64,000 bases of DNA from Argopecten irradians (GCF_041381155.1 NC_091143.1:26563695-26627694); one strand, 5' to 3'; counted from the stretch's first letter, positions 33,026 through 47,200 are shown. Program-made: numbers and translations. The notes: generated by a model from the letters alone, not told the origin.

Positions 33026-33329
33026 AATAATAAAAAAAACGACAAACAAACTAGTTTATTATGCAATACATCCTTATCATAAAATGAAAATACACACTTC
33101 TTGAAATTGAATTTATTTATAAAAACAAGAATAACTTTTTATTTAAATATAAACATAGTGTATTGCCTAAATATTTGAAGGTATAACATGTAATAACGAT
33201 GTTTTGTATGCTTCAATATGTAAGAAACAGTTCAGAATCAAGCTAAAAGTCTACCAAGATATACCATATTGATAGAGAAATTAAGCTGAATCGTTTACTG
33301 GACAAACTTGATAAGAAAATTGAAAACGT

Positions 33330-33810
33330 TCTATTAACAGCTAAAGTCATTTGAGGACGGCTTCTACTATACGATATGTTGCTTGTGCTCCGAATGCCTT
33401 GGGAGGCTACGGTATTTCATTGGTGTTGTGTCTCCTTATATATATATATTAGTGAGGCAAGCCTCAGGTTAGACGTTCATGAATTACCCCTCGTGTTGTG
33501 ATTTCGTTGTCACACCCTCTAGGTAGAGGAAGATTCTATTAATCACAACCCACCCGGTCACATTAAAATGACAAGGGGCAAACAGTCGTCCCCATTCCCT
33601 TTGTGCTGACCAGAGACTGCGACATTTTAGAGTAATGTGAGGCTCGGCCAGGAGATGTATTCCCCAAATGGGCGAGAGTTCAACTCTAACAAAAGTTAGG
33701 CAGCAATGTTGGGAAGAAAAAGAAAAGATACCAAAATTTAGTCGCCTTTTACGATAATGAAGAGACAGCAGGTACAATTAGTATGCCCTACACATAGAGC
33801 AACCGGGCAA
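33330..33810 (+). repeat. Dispersed repeat (TTAACGTCCTATTAACA family), forward copy
   Basis: Runs from CTATTAACAGCTAAAGTCAT through CCCGGTCACATTA and CAAACAGTCGTCCCC to AGTCGCCTTTTACGATAATG and GCAGGTACAATTAG. Together with 32524-33025 it forms a tail-out inverted pair. Confidence 0.8.
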
Positions 33811-34863
33811 ACTTTCAAGACAGATATTCAATTATTATTTAATATAGAATGGATACCTTTGTTTCGTAACCAGTTTGAATATAATTGAGATGCACAAAGA
33901 TGTTATGGGGCGATAAAACATTGAAGCATCAAAATGTCACTAAAACATATGATTCAGTACTTCGACGAAACCGTTTTCTTTACCCATTTTAATGTACAAT
34001 ATATTTGACAACGATATCAGTAGAAAGATATAGCAACTGTAAAGGAAAATGATACATTCATTTCATTTATTTCCAAAGTAGTTACCAGATAAAAATGTTA
34101 TACTTATTATATGTTAATTTTGATATTTTTCGAAAGCCAAATTGAATTTGTTGTTCTTAATGGTTTATGATATTTATATTTTTAACCTGGTTTTGTGTAA
34201 TTTATTGGTTATACATGTATTAGAAAATAAGTTTTAGTTAATTTGATATTGGAGTCCAAAATGACAACATTCCAATATAATGAACATGAAAAATCTTTCT
34301 GTGGGATGTTTGATTGCATTACTCAAAAATCTTCTTCTTTTTTTAAAAAACTTTTTAAAAAATGTTTAATTTAATAAATGGAGTTGAACATCTTTTTAAT
34401 AAAGGGAGTGAAATGACTGGTTTGTCCGTTGTTAGTATAATGTGCCAGGGTGGGGGCGTTTTGGAATCCCATGCAATTTAATAACATTTACCATATTGAG
34501 GTTTGGGTATTAGTTTAACGTCCTATTAACAGCCAGGATCATGAAGATAGGAAATAGATCTTTATCTAGGTCAATACATAATACACACAAGTCTTCATAT
34601 TATTGTATGTAAATGGATGTGGGTATCAATTTATTCTTAAATAATTCAATTCAATTTTGCTTGTTACGAGCATTTTCATTTGCTTACAATTTACTTTATC
34701 AGCCCATAAATGAAAACAATGGCTTCGCCGTTTGTAACGTTGCTTCTGATTGGCTGAGATGACGGAGTAATGATTTCATAGCCAAAAGAGTCCCAAAATG
34801 AATTTTGAATATAGAAGAGATTATCTTTAGTAAATTGAATTATTGGGATTAATTTGAATAGAG

Positions 34864-34981
34864 TTGTTATATTATGGAGATATAACACAAAAACCTGTGT
34901 GTACTCTCATCATAAACAGCTTCGCAGTTATTTAAAGTACACTCAGATTTTTGTGTTATACAGTTCTTCATAACATCGTTT
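34864..34981. repeat. Foldback element with about 40-bp arms
   Basis: GTTATATTATGGAGATATAA followed by CACAAAAACCTGTGTGTACT is mirrored by AGTACACTCAGATTTTTGTG and TTATACAGTTCTTCATAAC. The loop is about 30 bases. Looks like the core of a small MITE. Confidence 0.75.
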
Positions 34982-35599
34982 TAACTAGTTAATCTTTTCA
35001 AGTTAATCCTTAATTAACATTAATCTAAATAAGTGTTTAGGGTTGGGTTATAAGACAAGATAGTTGTCCTTATTTCTGTTATTCGGGATTATTAAAACGT
35101 TTTGTCACTACCAAAACAGTATAAACTATAGTGTTTAAAACAAAGGGCTTGGTTTTATAAAATCTTATAAAATGATCATATCATTTTTTTCTGGAAGTAT
35201 AGTAAATTCTTAAATGCATTATCAACGACTTCTCTTGGCCTTTAAATCATATTACAACAAGTTGCATGTGACTTAGTCACATGACAGTTTTTTTTTAAAA
35301 TAAAAAAAAACAATCTAATAGGCAATTTGTAAGACTAATAAAGTCTATTGTATGAAAGCAAAGTATTTGATATTGCATACACATAAACATGTGTCAAATT
35401 GCAATAGATGTAAATCCTTTTTAGCATTTAAATTGGTATTAATTGTATGTCTAGCTGTTTGAGAAAGAAGTACTAACTAATTTATTTCAAAGAATATTGA
35501 TATGATGCGTGTATGCTTCCTATATGCTAAAATTAGTTTATATTGTTCGTAAATCTTGGTTGTTGTAATTCTGGCCGCCCCACCGTTGTTTTTTGGCCT

Positions 35600-35870
35600 G
35601 TAGGTAGGGCATTATAATTTTACCCTCTGCCTTCTATTGCATAATATCTTAAAATGCGACAAAATTTAGGATATTTTCTTTCACATCTTCCTAACTGCTT
35701 TTCTTCTTCTTTACGTCTCTCTTGACATCACCTCACTTTGCGCAGTTGATCGCTCGCCCTTGTGGGGAAGCTCTGGCTACTATTCCTTAACCCAGGATAA
35801 AAAAGAAAAGATATCCTAAATTAAGTCGCCTTTTACGATCATGCACAGGTGTTCTATCTGCAGGACATTC
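35600..35870 (-). repeat. Dispersed repeat (TTAACGTCCTATTAACA family), partial reverse copy
   Basis: Tail part only: GGTAGGGCATTATAATTTTA, TTCTATTGCATAATATCTTA, then a second block GTCGCCTTTTACGATCATGC in the opposite sense, so two fragments meet here. Confidence 0.65.
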
Positions 35871-36139
35871 GTAAACAGTTTGTGTGATGTAGTAAATATT
35901 TTTTCCGGAATGATCGTCCTTAAATATGATATTCTGTTTAACGTTACGCAATACAAGTAATATTGTTAATTTTTCGACAAAATAATGACGTAAAATAACT
36001 GATTCTGAAAAATTAGTTTTTATCGAATTTTAGTTTCTATCAAAGAATATGTATCTGTCTTGCAAAATTAAGAAAGAAAACTTATCTTTTGCAATTACGT
36101 TACAGTTAAACTCTAATTTATTTTATCAATACCGTTTTT

Positions 36140-36310
36140 GAGAGCGTTCATGGCGGCCATCTTGAATATTTTCAATTCCCCAAATATGCCGAGGTGGCAT
36201 CATTCGGATTATGATTAAGCACATCCTACTGCAACATAATCAGCAAAAACATTTTATGCGAACTATATTTTTGGGTTTTCTGGTTGGCACCTGGACTATG
36301 GCATTTCTCT
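36140..36310. repeat. Dispersed repeat, inverted partner of 30230-30440
   Basis: Reads GGCGGCCATCTTGAATATTT, AGGTGGCATCATTCGG and ACATTTTATGCGAACTAT. Confidence 0.7.
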
Positions 36311-38217
36311 GTCGTTTTGAATGCCATAATGGTTGCAAGATAAACAGAATACACGGTTAGTATGTTACAATACAAGGTTTGTTTCGGTGCTCGACACAAT
36401 TCCAAGCTCCATCTCGGTAATAGAATAGAATACAATAAAACATTTAAAATAGAAATAAAGCGTCGACAATTTTATGTCAAACTATGCTTCAACCTTATGC
36501 TTACATTGTACATAGAAGGATATGAACAAATGAACTTCCTCCCCAAATGAGCTATTTAAAAGCGAGATTATACTTTGATTAAAACAAAATTTCATCACCA
36601 GCGGCAATTTGATCATTCAAACATAAATATCATTTTGCAAGAAAATAATTTCTCCTTTGTAAATCGATGTATAAAAATTGCATAATTGACAACAAAATTA
36701 AGACCAGTCAAATTGTACGTTATATAAGACATTTCCGTCGAATCGATATTTGGTCAAGTTGATTTTTGATTCTTCAACAAAATGTAATGTGATAACTTGC
36801 TTATGCATAAGTCAAGTGTGATTACTAGGTCAAAACATTTTAGCTAGGCCCGAGCTGCACTTTGTAAATAACGGTAAGATATGACATGAAAACGGTACAG
36901 GTGGTACAAGTTATTTGTGCAGTACCGTGCGAAAAGTATTCGTCATCGTTATTTTTGCCCTGTATATACAATGTACTATTTAAATATTTTTTCTTTCAAT
37001 TTTCTTTTCACGTCTATTGATGAATTTTAACCAAATTTGTAGATAATTATTATCTACATTTTCAGGTAATAATTTTTGCATAATTTTTCCGATGTTTCGT
37101 TCTCAAAATATCATTTTTGTGCACCATTCAAACTTTATGACGTCGTTTCCTTTGTTCCATTGTTCTTACCAAAATGACAACGAAAATGTTTTTCTTGGTT
37201 ATAAAATACTACTTTCCGAAAAAAAGTACCTAAAGGAAAATTATGTAAATATTATGAGCTGAAACTGTAGACAATTCACTATGAGTACACCAAATTTGGT
37301 CGAAATCCGTCAATAGATGAGATCAGGAAAATCAAGTACAAATACATATAATATGTAGGGAATATTAATACTTAAGAATACTTTTAGCATCTACTTGTAT
37401 CTTTGGTTTTTATTTCTATCTCTCGATACACAGGTATATGTATACTGTTTATCAACTGATTTTCACGCCGATTTCACGCTTTTAACCTGAAAGACAGATT
37501 AACTTCTTATTCGCGATGGATAGGTAATTATTATATACAATTGAAGCTGAATCTTTGTCGCATAAAGAGTTTTTGCGAATTCTAAGCAACAAGGTGTTTA
37601 ACAGTATGTGATACATGTAATAAACAAGGGGGGGGGGGGAGATTTTAGAAGAACAAAAATACCACACAATATTTTCATCCATAACGTCCACTTCTTCTCA
37701 CATACTCATCGCCCACAATTTAAAATCAAGAAAGAAAACTCAAAGTGAAAAGCGCAGATATAAATGAAAATATGGCAAATTTCACCGAAATTATTTAGAT
37801 TATATATGAATTCAACAACATCTATAACGAAATCTGTGCGGAACGGCATAAAAAAAACAACAAAAAACAAAAACAAAAAACCCAAAACAAATCTTACGTA
37901 ATTAATTTTTTTTTATTGAATTGCTTAATACACGACAAAATTTAAATTTGTTTTCATACTGTTGAGACGATAGGTAAGAATAATAAAAGACACAATAGAC
38001 GTATATTTTAAACCCGAATTACGACATAACATTGATGTTTATACGAACCCTGTATATTGTATTGTTACATCTACACACTGTCTCAAGAATAACACAACGA
38101 TAAATATGAAAGAAAATGGTCAATCTAAAGTAGGCTGACTTTATTAAATTAAATATGTTTATTCAACAGTAAAACAATATAATCAAAAATACATGGTACA
38201 AATTTTAAAAATAAACG

Positions 38218-38297
38218 TATTGAAAAAAAGGGGGTAAATGTGGGGTTACCAAAAAGCACTTGCCACGTAACCCCATATTTGCCCCTTTTTCAATATG
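38218..38297. repeat. Strong hairpin, arms of about 30 bp
   Basis: Left arm GAAAAAAAGGGGGTAAATGT plus GGGGTTAC; right arm GTAACCCCATATTTGCCCC plus TTTTTCAATA. Only a few mismatches and a 17-base loop. Could be a MITE relic or an RNA hairpin. Confidence 0.8.
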
Positions 38298-38435
38298 TTA
38301 AAAAATCTGAATGAAAAGTCTTAAAATTTAGCTTTCTCTTCAAAATCCACTGATAAGAGGGGCTTCAGCATCCCACAATATAACTAACCAATCAGCGTGC
38401 GAGTTTTGCGAAAAGGAGCGCCTGATTTACTCTTT

Positions 38436-38818
38436 TATACAGTTTTCATTTCATCGACTCCATATTTATTTGAAGCCCTGCACACATACGTCACAAATTT
38501 CTCGTCAAAAACTAAAAAATGTAAGTTGAAATCTCTGCTCGTCCTGGAAAAACGACGGACATATTACAGGAACAAAGGACCCGACTTCTTTTGTATTGAT
38601 GATTTAATTTCCAAGTCCCAGTCTTTATCAGATTAATCTCCCTGATATCTGAACTAGTCTACGGTAGCATTAGGGAATCCCGAACCACACCGAACCACAG
38701 AAACTTCTTCTCCTTGTTTTTTTTCCTCAATGTAATAGTTTCCGTAGTTGTTTACTCGGAGTTTCTCCTCGAGATCGTCAGTATCTCTCCCACATTGGTC
38801 ACCGCTGTATATATCGGT
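38436..38818 (-). pseudogene. Broken copy of the last Ig-gene exon
   Basis: Reverse strand matches exon 7 of the Ig genes along its length: the third Ig domain with CGTCCTGGAAAAACGACGG, TTTCCAAGTCCCAG and CTCGGAGTTTCTCC (plus-strand words). Compared with the intact copies it has a small deletion (near CAGTCTTTATCAGATTAAT, where about seven bases are gone) and an insertion near the Ig cysteine (ACACCGAACC), so the frame is lost. The 5' side stops where a dispersed repeat begins. No other exons of this copy are present nearby. Confidence 0.85.
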
Positions 38819-39070
38819 GTGTTAATGTGCTGTATGCTTTGGGAGGCTGTGGTAAATTCGTGATGTGTCTCGTCATAATAGTGGAACTCTTCCTCTTTTT
38901 ATATTGGTATTTCACTGAAACTTTCAAAGAACAGGCAACACACTCCATCCTGTCACATTATACAATAGGCAAACCAGTCGGGCCACACCGTTTCTGATGA
39001 GCGCTATGCAAAACTAGAAACTACCACTTTTTTAGATTGTGGTGTCTCTTTGCGATGTCAAAGGAGAATG
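38815..39070 (+). repeat. Dispersed repeat at the left edge of segmental duplication A
   Basis: GGTGTGTTAATGTGCTGTAT through GGGAGGCTGTGGTAAATTCG, CCTGTCACATTATACAATAG and GCAAACCAGTCGGGCC. The same 5'-truncated form of the family opens duplication B at 58845, so the insertion predates the duplication. Confidence 0.8.
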
Positions 39071-39369
39071 AAGAATGAAGAAGACATTCATTTAGGAATA
39101 AGAGTAAATAAAATGCAATGTATCTATAACCCAATTGAGTTGAAGTATATGAGAAAGCAAATAAATATTTTTAGACAAACTTTTCCTACTTATTGCATAA
39201 CTAGGTGATGAAAATTTTAATAACAAGTCTGATAATATTTTGAATTAGGTTGGTAATATCTATAAACCTTTACAGTAATGATAGTGAATTTCATATATTG
39301 AAAAACTATAAGGGACTATTTTAAGATTTATTAGTTCATGCTTTGAAGAGGCGAACTGTCAGGCTTTCA

Positions 39370-40108
39370 TCGGCGCGAAATCCATTTTAATCGCCTTTTG
39401 TCCGTCGTCATCCGTCGTACGTTGTATGGTGATAAACCATTTACATTTTTGACTTCTTCTCCAAAACGACTGAACCAAATATGTTGCAATATCCTTTCAT
39501 GGCCAAAGGTCAACCAAATTGTGAATTATATGGTCCATGGCCCCCAGGGGCTTAATGGTTGGGGCCAAAAGCGGTCATATAGGCTATGATTTCAAAAATC
39601 TTCGTCTGAAATTCCAGAAATGGTAGAATTAAATACTCTTCATAGATAAAAAGGTCTTAAGGTCCTTTACTAAAATTGTGAATTATATGACCACGGTGTC
39701 TAGCGTTTCCCCCTGTGGAAGGGGTCAAGTTTACTATAGTTATATGTTATGTAGGAATAATACATTTATCAGCATTATTTGCTCAATTTCCATAGGAAAT
39801 GAATCAAACTTGGTTAGAAACTTGGCCTGAGAAATAGTATTTTAACATATCCATAACAGTCCGCGCTGAACCCCAGGGACCGGTGGGGCGGGACCAAACA
39901 CTGTCAAAATGACTCAAATTTCAAAAATCTTTGTTTAGAATTCACATATTTGATGGAACCAAATATTCTTTATAGATTAAAAAGTCAAATTTATAAAATC
40001 ACTGATTGATGTAAAGGGCATGATAGGTCAATACATAGTGTTCATATTTCTTTGTGTCATTCTATATTCGAACTGAGGTGACCGCTAAGGCCCATGGGCC
40101 TCTTGTAT
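39370..40108 (+). repeat. Dispersed repeat ending GCTAAGGCCCATGGGCCTCT, copy in duplication A
   Basis: Contains several GGGGCCAAAA blocks, TGTCCGTCGTCATCCGTCGT near the start and GCTAAGGCCCATGGGCCTCT at the end. I recognise this type from bivalve introns and intergenic DNA. Its partner is 59410-60388. Confidence 0.75.
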
Positions 40109-40778
40109 AAAATATGATGGCAATAACACATCTCGTTGAACGAAAAAACCTTCAGGAACACTTTCTCGAAAAAAACTATCTTGGACAAAATCATAAATAT
40201 CCCGGATCAGAGAGAGTTTCTGTGGGACGTTACATAGGGAAACACTTATTTTTTATTTGATGAGGTATAAAGAGGAAAATAATTAAGTTGATTGGAATTT
40301 CGTCGAATAGGTGTTTTTGGATTTGTCCGTGCAGCAATCAATTATGTTAATTTGGTAGGTAGGAGGGAGGCCGGCCATAATTCTTTTATGTTGAATGAGG
40401 CTGATGACAGAGCGACCCGTTCATCATTTGCACTGTTTGAACTATTGAAATGCGAAACAATAAAAATATACAATTATTTAAAAACGTATTGAAATAAAGA
40501 ATTATTCAATTCTTAACACTTAATGAAAGTGAATAATCTTTCATTTCATAAAATATATCTTATGGACCACACTTTGCATTTTAAAACGACATTAAATAAG
40601 GAGAACTAACATGAGTTTAATGCAATGGATGGAAGTTGCTCTAATATAATTTGTGTTCTCACTATAGTTAATTCAAGAGCTTCAGACAGATTACCACGTA
40701 ATACCAATAAATAAGGTAGCCATATGTCAAGCTGAATATGTTTTTAAACACAACACATGTGTAAAAAATACAATATAT

Positions 40779-40784
40779 TTTATT
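40779..40784 (-). terminator. Polyadenylation signal of Ig gene copy I
   Basis: AATAAA on the reverse strand about 70 bases after the stop. Copy II has one at the equivalent place (61024-61029). Confidence 0.65.
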
Positions 40785-40851
40785 CCATGCCGATATATTG
40801 AAATTATATAAAAAAAATGTGTTCCAATTTACAGTGATATCTTAAGTTATG

Positions 40852-41270
40852 TCAAGGCGTTTTCTTTATTGTAATTGTCGTTTCATCGACGCCGTATTCA
40901 TTTGAGGCTCTACAAATATATTTTGCAAATTTATCGTCGAAAATTCTAAATTTAAGTTTAAATCTCCGCTCATCCTGGAATAGCGATAGACAGATTGAAG
41001 GAACAAAGGATCCGATTTCGTTGGTATTAACGATTTGATTTCCAAGTCCCAGTGTTGATATCTTTATCAGAATATCCCCCTGATATATGAACCAGTCTAT
41101 GGTAGCATTAGGAGATCCAGAACCACTGCACACCAGAGAAACTTCATCTCCTTCTTTCTTCTCAATGTAATAACTTCCGGAGTTGTTTACTCGGAGTTTC
41201 TCCCCGAGATCATCTGTATCTGTCCCACATTGGTCACCGCTGTATACATCGAGGTCAGCCATGGCACCAA
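40852..41270 (-). CDS. Ig copy I exon 7: Ig3 and stop
   Basis: Acceptor TTTATTTTCAG, phase 1 in. Reads GAMADLDVYSGDQC, SYYIEKKEGDEVSLVCSGSG, SPNATIDWF, FAKYICRASNEYGVDETTI and ends KKTP then TGA. A full C2/I-type Ig domain in one exon with a longer D-E region than usual. Copy II ends KKRP at the same place, so the stop is conserved. Confidence 0.92.
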
Positions 41271-44200
41271 CTGAAAATAAAATGTTGATTGATAAAGAAA
41301 ATTTGCTGAAAAACGGTTGTATAAGCACTGTGAAACTAGCTATTTATGAAATATTTTTCGCACTACTATTAACGTTTTGTTTTCGCAAATTAATTTGGCA
41401 ATAGTGTTGTTGTTAGTTTTGACCCATTACTCAGATTTTCCTGGCCATTTCCTGTAGAATTTCCAAAATACGAATAACAAAAAATAGCTCTAATAAATTT
41501 AGGAGTGTCGCTCTTGCCACTGATATGTATACACAAGTTGTGAAAGTGTTCATGTTTTGATGGAGTGTAATATAGTCGTGTCCCCTTGTGATATCGTTCT
41601 TTTTAAATGAATAGCGCTACCAATGATACAGATAACTACACTGTATACTCCAAGCAATGTGAATGTGATTCAGTTGGTATTAAATGCGCCACAACGAAGC
41701 TATTTACACAAAATACTAATATAACGGAAAGAGACAGATTTTTATAAATATTTTAAACCTTGACAACCGTGGTCAATTATTTAAGATCGAGTTAAAAACG
41801 CTGGCTATCTAAATCTATTCTATTCACTGAATAAAATGTAAAACAAGGCTTCCTCGATAATCCAGCAGTTACGACTACTATTGTTTTATCCACCCCTTGA
41901 ATATTTCGTATTTAAACCGAATCGTCTATGGGTGTCACCTCATGTGAGAGATACTTTGGTCCTTTGATGTGTATCAAACAATTGAATAACGATACACTAT
42001 GGATGACTGTGTGTCTTTGAAGTGGAGTCGCCCTAATCACCAAAAGATGTCTCTGCAGGTCTCTGATTGGTCAGTTTATTTAATCTGAAATGACTTAAAT
42101 TTGACTAATAAATGTTCATGGGGTGGATAAAACGAAAGTAATAGTTACCCGTGGATTATCAAGGATGAAAACAATTTTATATTATATATTTATCTAAAAA
42201 GGATAAATACAATAAAAAGCCTCTATTAATTAAAAAACTGACTAATTATACATCATTTATAACATACAATGAGGTGATCTTACAGTTTACATGTATTTTG
42301 ATATCACGGCTGACTGGGATCCGCGAGAGCTTGTTGGAAGCAGTACATCTATACCAGTCATCACAATGACGTGATACGTTCTGGATCTTTAACAACTGTC
42401 CTTGTATACCTTAACAGAAATAAAACCTGACCTATACATGTATGCAGTAATAAGTGTTTAGATCAAACTAAATTATTCATTAACTCAAAAATGATGAAGA
42501 TTGACTTGAAATCTTAGCTACTTTAGAAAAGTGGGTTTTTTAAATTTGCAATTGTTCTATCATCATCCCATGTCATTGTTGTTTACTTCCGTATAGTACT
42601 GAAATAATTTTATTCTATTTTTATTCTATAAAACGTAATGAATTTTAAAACATTTGGAATTATGCCAAAATTATATAGTTATTAACAGTTATTCAACCCG
42701 AACTGAATATTTACAAGGAATTTTTTAAAACCTGCCATGCAGCTACAGTGTTAAAATTGGTCTTGCTATCCCAATTGTAGTAAATAGGCTCCGGTGAGGT
42801 TTAAGTCTCGTTTCAACATTTATCAAAGAGTTTTTGTGGTTTTCAAAAACTTATTATCTCATTTTGTAACAAGTTGCCTTATGAAAAAAAATACTTCTAT
42901 TGGTTGTAGATTTTTTATACACAATATTTAAGAAATTACTAATTTTGTCGCCATTTTGGAAAAGGTGCATTTCTGACACTTTGAGGAGGGGTAAAATCAC
43001 ACTTTTTACTTGAATATTTTAACTTAACTCGCCGGTGCTAAAATATTTTTATAGCTTTATTTATAAGTAAACTTTTGCGATTATTCTTTTTTTGGTTCAC
43101 CGAGATTAAAATGATCAGTATTAAAGGTTGCAGTCATAACCTTTTTTTTTACATTTTTGTGAATTGATTTGACTATTTAGCAAAAAATGCTGAAGAATAA
43201 CAAATTTTCAATCGGGACAAAACATCGAGCAATCTAACCCCCTATTTTTATGATAGTTTTAGAAACAGCAACTTTTTCTTTTAAACTGCACACTTTTAGA
43301 AAAAGGAAGTCATCAGAACTTTCAGAACTTTTTCTGTGAAACGATGAATCTACCAAATATTGTAAAGGTTATTTAGGGAGTAAGGGTAATATATACAGCT
43401 GTTCTGAGCAAAAAAATGGGTTATTGGGAAAACTGTGTAATATTATTATTTCATTAAAGAAAACATTGGTTTTGTCAATTTTGCGAATATCTATACTTAT
43501 CGACCGTTATTTTTTTTCTTATGAACATAAAACAAGATATCTGTAAAAATGAATTTTCAAAATAACACTATTCATACTTCAATACCAACATGTATACTAG
43601 TATATCTTTCATATATCTGTCATTCTTATCCTACTCTATCTCTGCATATTTTAAAAGACTTATCTAACCTTACAGGTAGGTTTTAGTTGTGAGGTCATTC
43701 GTTTGCGTGCATAACGTCATACTTTTCAGAGAAAACTACGTGAATTTCGCTCTCAAAATGATGACGTCACTATAGATAGCTACTCGCAAGGGGGTTAAGT
43801 ATATGATATGCAAAGACGTAATTACTTCAATATGTACAGAAGAGATAGGATTACCGATATCATGTACTGATTCTCTGCCATTTGATTCCATTTGTACAAT
43901 CTGCCATCCGATGTCTGGTACCGGGTAGCCTGATGCGTTACACCACAGTTTGACTGTACCACCTTCCCAGATAATAACATCTTTGGTATAGGCTGTCTCC
44001 GGAATATAGGCTTCTCCTAAAATCACAGACATTTTATATCATAACCATTTGATATTGTCCCATTTAATTTAGTTTTGCAATAAACAGCAATTGACTCATC
44101 ACTTTTTTATTCATTAATGTTGCTCCATATTTTTCATGACTGTTCTTGATTTATTGATCTGTGGCCAAATTGCCAATGTGGATTCAGAGAATTCAGAGAA

Positions 44201-47200
44201 TGAAATTGCGCATGAAGAAATTTATGAGATAACTAAATTAATTGGCCATCTGTAATATAACACCTGGACTCATAATATTAGATCTTATATCTTGATTAAC
44301 TGTATATCATATGTGTTCAAGAAAACACGTCTAAAACTTTTAAACAAATTATCTAACGAAAAAAAATTGTTTCCATTAGTGATCACAAAATGTGTTGATA
44401 CTGATACATAATTGAAACATTTTCTAGTATAATATAAAACCATAAAATAATTAAAAAAGGAAAAGCAATTCTTGAATAAGACAAACTAATTCAGTATAAA
44501 ATATCAATTTAATAGAAAATACTGTTAGAAACGTCTTACTTTCTATTTTCAAATCATATGCTTCAATAATCTCCATTTTTGATCCAGCGATGCATTCATA
44601 TCTGCCTTCATCGTCGTTATTTACTCTTGTGATTATAAGATCAAATCCATAACTTTCATCTATACATCTCTTCCTCGCGTCGATCAGATCCGTGCTGTCA
44701 TCCTTGCATAAATTTTGAATCACATTTGTTCCAGACTGTTTTACAGATTTCCAGAACAAGCGCTCCTTGTTAAAATAAAATAAGATCAAATATGACTTTA
44801 AAATGTTAGATAATTATTGATCGCAATTACATGTGGACTAAAAGCAACAAAAAGAAATAATAAATAGTTAGAATATTATAAAACTGATTAGATAAAGCAG
44901 AACTATAAATCAATAAGTTGATACAAAGAAGGAATATCCCAATTTCATTATAATACTGTGACAACACGATGTTTTGCCCGTGGATGCAGTTAAATTTATT
45001 TATGATAAGGATGTATCACTTATGGTTGATAGATAAATAGATGCTATAAATGATAACTGATTACTTGCTATTTATTGTGTACAAATGTCAAGTAATCGAT
45101 GTATTGAGCACATGTTTCTGCTTATTGGCACAGCCATTGTAGTTATGACAGCTGCGGAGCTAGCTGATAGCTTAGTTTCGTATTTTGTATTATTAGTGCT
45201 TGCGGTTGTTACAGACGATGTTTTGAACATGTGATGTAAATGAAAGTGAGTTATTAGAATTATATCTGGTGTATTAATATTTATAGTAGATAAACAGTGT
45301 TGTGTATGATTATTGATGTTGGTTAGAGATTTTCCAGCGAGTGATCCAGCCAATTCCAGCGAATCCAGCGATCGCTTCACGTGCTTATGTTCCATAGATG
45401 ACGTGATCTTTGAAACCAGTCAGTCTGCGCCTGTTTATTTCAGAGGTCGGTTGTGTTTGTTGTTGTTAGTGTGTAACGATAGACAAAGAGGTGATTTCCT
45501 CAGTTCCTGATTTTGTAATGTTTGTTTATCGTGCTACATGTAGTTAATATGTGTAAGGATTGATTTATGGGATTACATTGTATTCATATTAATTTTAGAA
45601 ATTTCTTTGGTACTGAGAAGCTGGAAATACTTTGTAAAGATACATCTGTTACTGTTATGTTAGCACGTTATTGGATAAAATTTATTTATTGATGTGAAGT
45701 CTGGATTATAATGAAAAAGTAAATAGATAATTGGAATGGAATCATGAGTATGTTTGCATGGAGACGGTGAAATATTGCTGAAATTGTGAACCTTTATTTT
45801 ATGTGTCTTCTTAATAAATGGCTAAGTTTGTATCTGTATATTGGAATCCTCATTGTTTCTAACAGGATTTATAACTATTCCGGTGTATCTATGGTATAAC
45901 TAAGTCGTCTATGGTTGGAGTCTTCTATCCTTAAAATGCTTATGTGGCGGTAGCCGCGCTACCACTAGTTATTTTCAAGTTGGTTCAGGATATGGAGTCC
46001 TGACCACTTGACCGTCACAATGCATATTATGCGTGTAAACCGTTTTCCAATCATCATGAACAAATGAAAATAGAAAAAGCCTGCCAATGTCATATTATAC
46101 AAACCAGATAGAACTGATACACATATTTACATTTGTAAAACCATCGCTCTGTTATGTAAGTGTAACAGGGTGTAGGATTTACAATAATTAATACCTGCCT
46201 CTACAAGGGATCGAACTGGGTTACATAAGTATAACACGGTCATTGTCTTTTATATATATTTCGCAGTGAAATATAAATTTCCTTTATACTGAGGACTTAT
46301 CAGGAGCAGATTCAACCACTTTTATAGACTAGACGATGATGTGTTTTGAGCGGTCAACTGAAGTTAAAACATGAGGTTATGTCAAGGGGAAGAAGAAAAT
46401 CGTTATCAAATAGTGATGAGTCTTCTGGTGTTGTTATTAAATTTTAAGTGAACATACTGTCCGCTGTTTTATGGGTTTTCGCATGGTTTAGCAGACATAT
46501 CATCGGTTTCTTTTAAATGAAATTTTAAATGAAAATTACACGCAGTTATTATGTTAATTTTAGGTTTCATAAGGTTTTGGGATGCTCCTCCCTCTTGTAT
46601 GACAAATGGAAATTCTTTTAGGATGTATATTGGCACTTACGGCAATTACGTTTATCATGTATAAATAAGAATGAATTGGAAAGTTATGTAAGATTTGGCT
46701 TTGCATGTGTAACCGTCTTGTGTAAAAGACTAGTTAATTTTGAGAACGTTACCATATTGGAATTTTAGATTACACATTTACCGTGTTTATGGGCTTTATT
46801 GTGCATTTGTGTATCCCTGGACTTATGTCTTGTGGATAATTCCATAGTAATAGAGTATGATGAAAAGTATGAACAAAAATAAGATATTCAGTAACAGTAA
46901 TTCAGTGCCGTCCCCTCGCTTCTATTTAACCCTAGGATATGATCGTAACACGTAATATACGTCACGTCACGTAATACGTCACGTATCATAGGATCATATC
47001 ACGTGTTATATGATCATATCACGTGTTATAGGATCATATCACGTGTTATAGGATCATAACACGTATGATCATAAAGCGTATTGTTGTGTGATCATAACAT
47101 GAGTTATAGTATCATAACACGTAATGTATGATCAAAAGACGTAATATAGGATCATAGCACTATATATAGAATCATAACACGTGACTTTTTTAAGCATCTC

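Noticed and set aside
45072-45395. 107-codon reverse frame
   Set aside because: No domain, no splice or start context, no paralogue in the duplicated segment; lies in an Ig gene intron.
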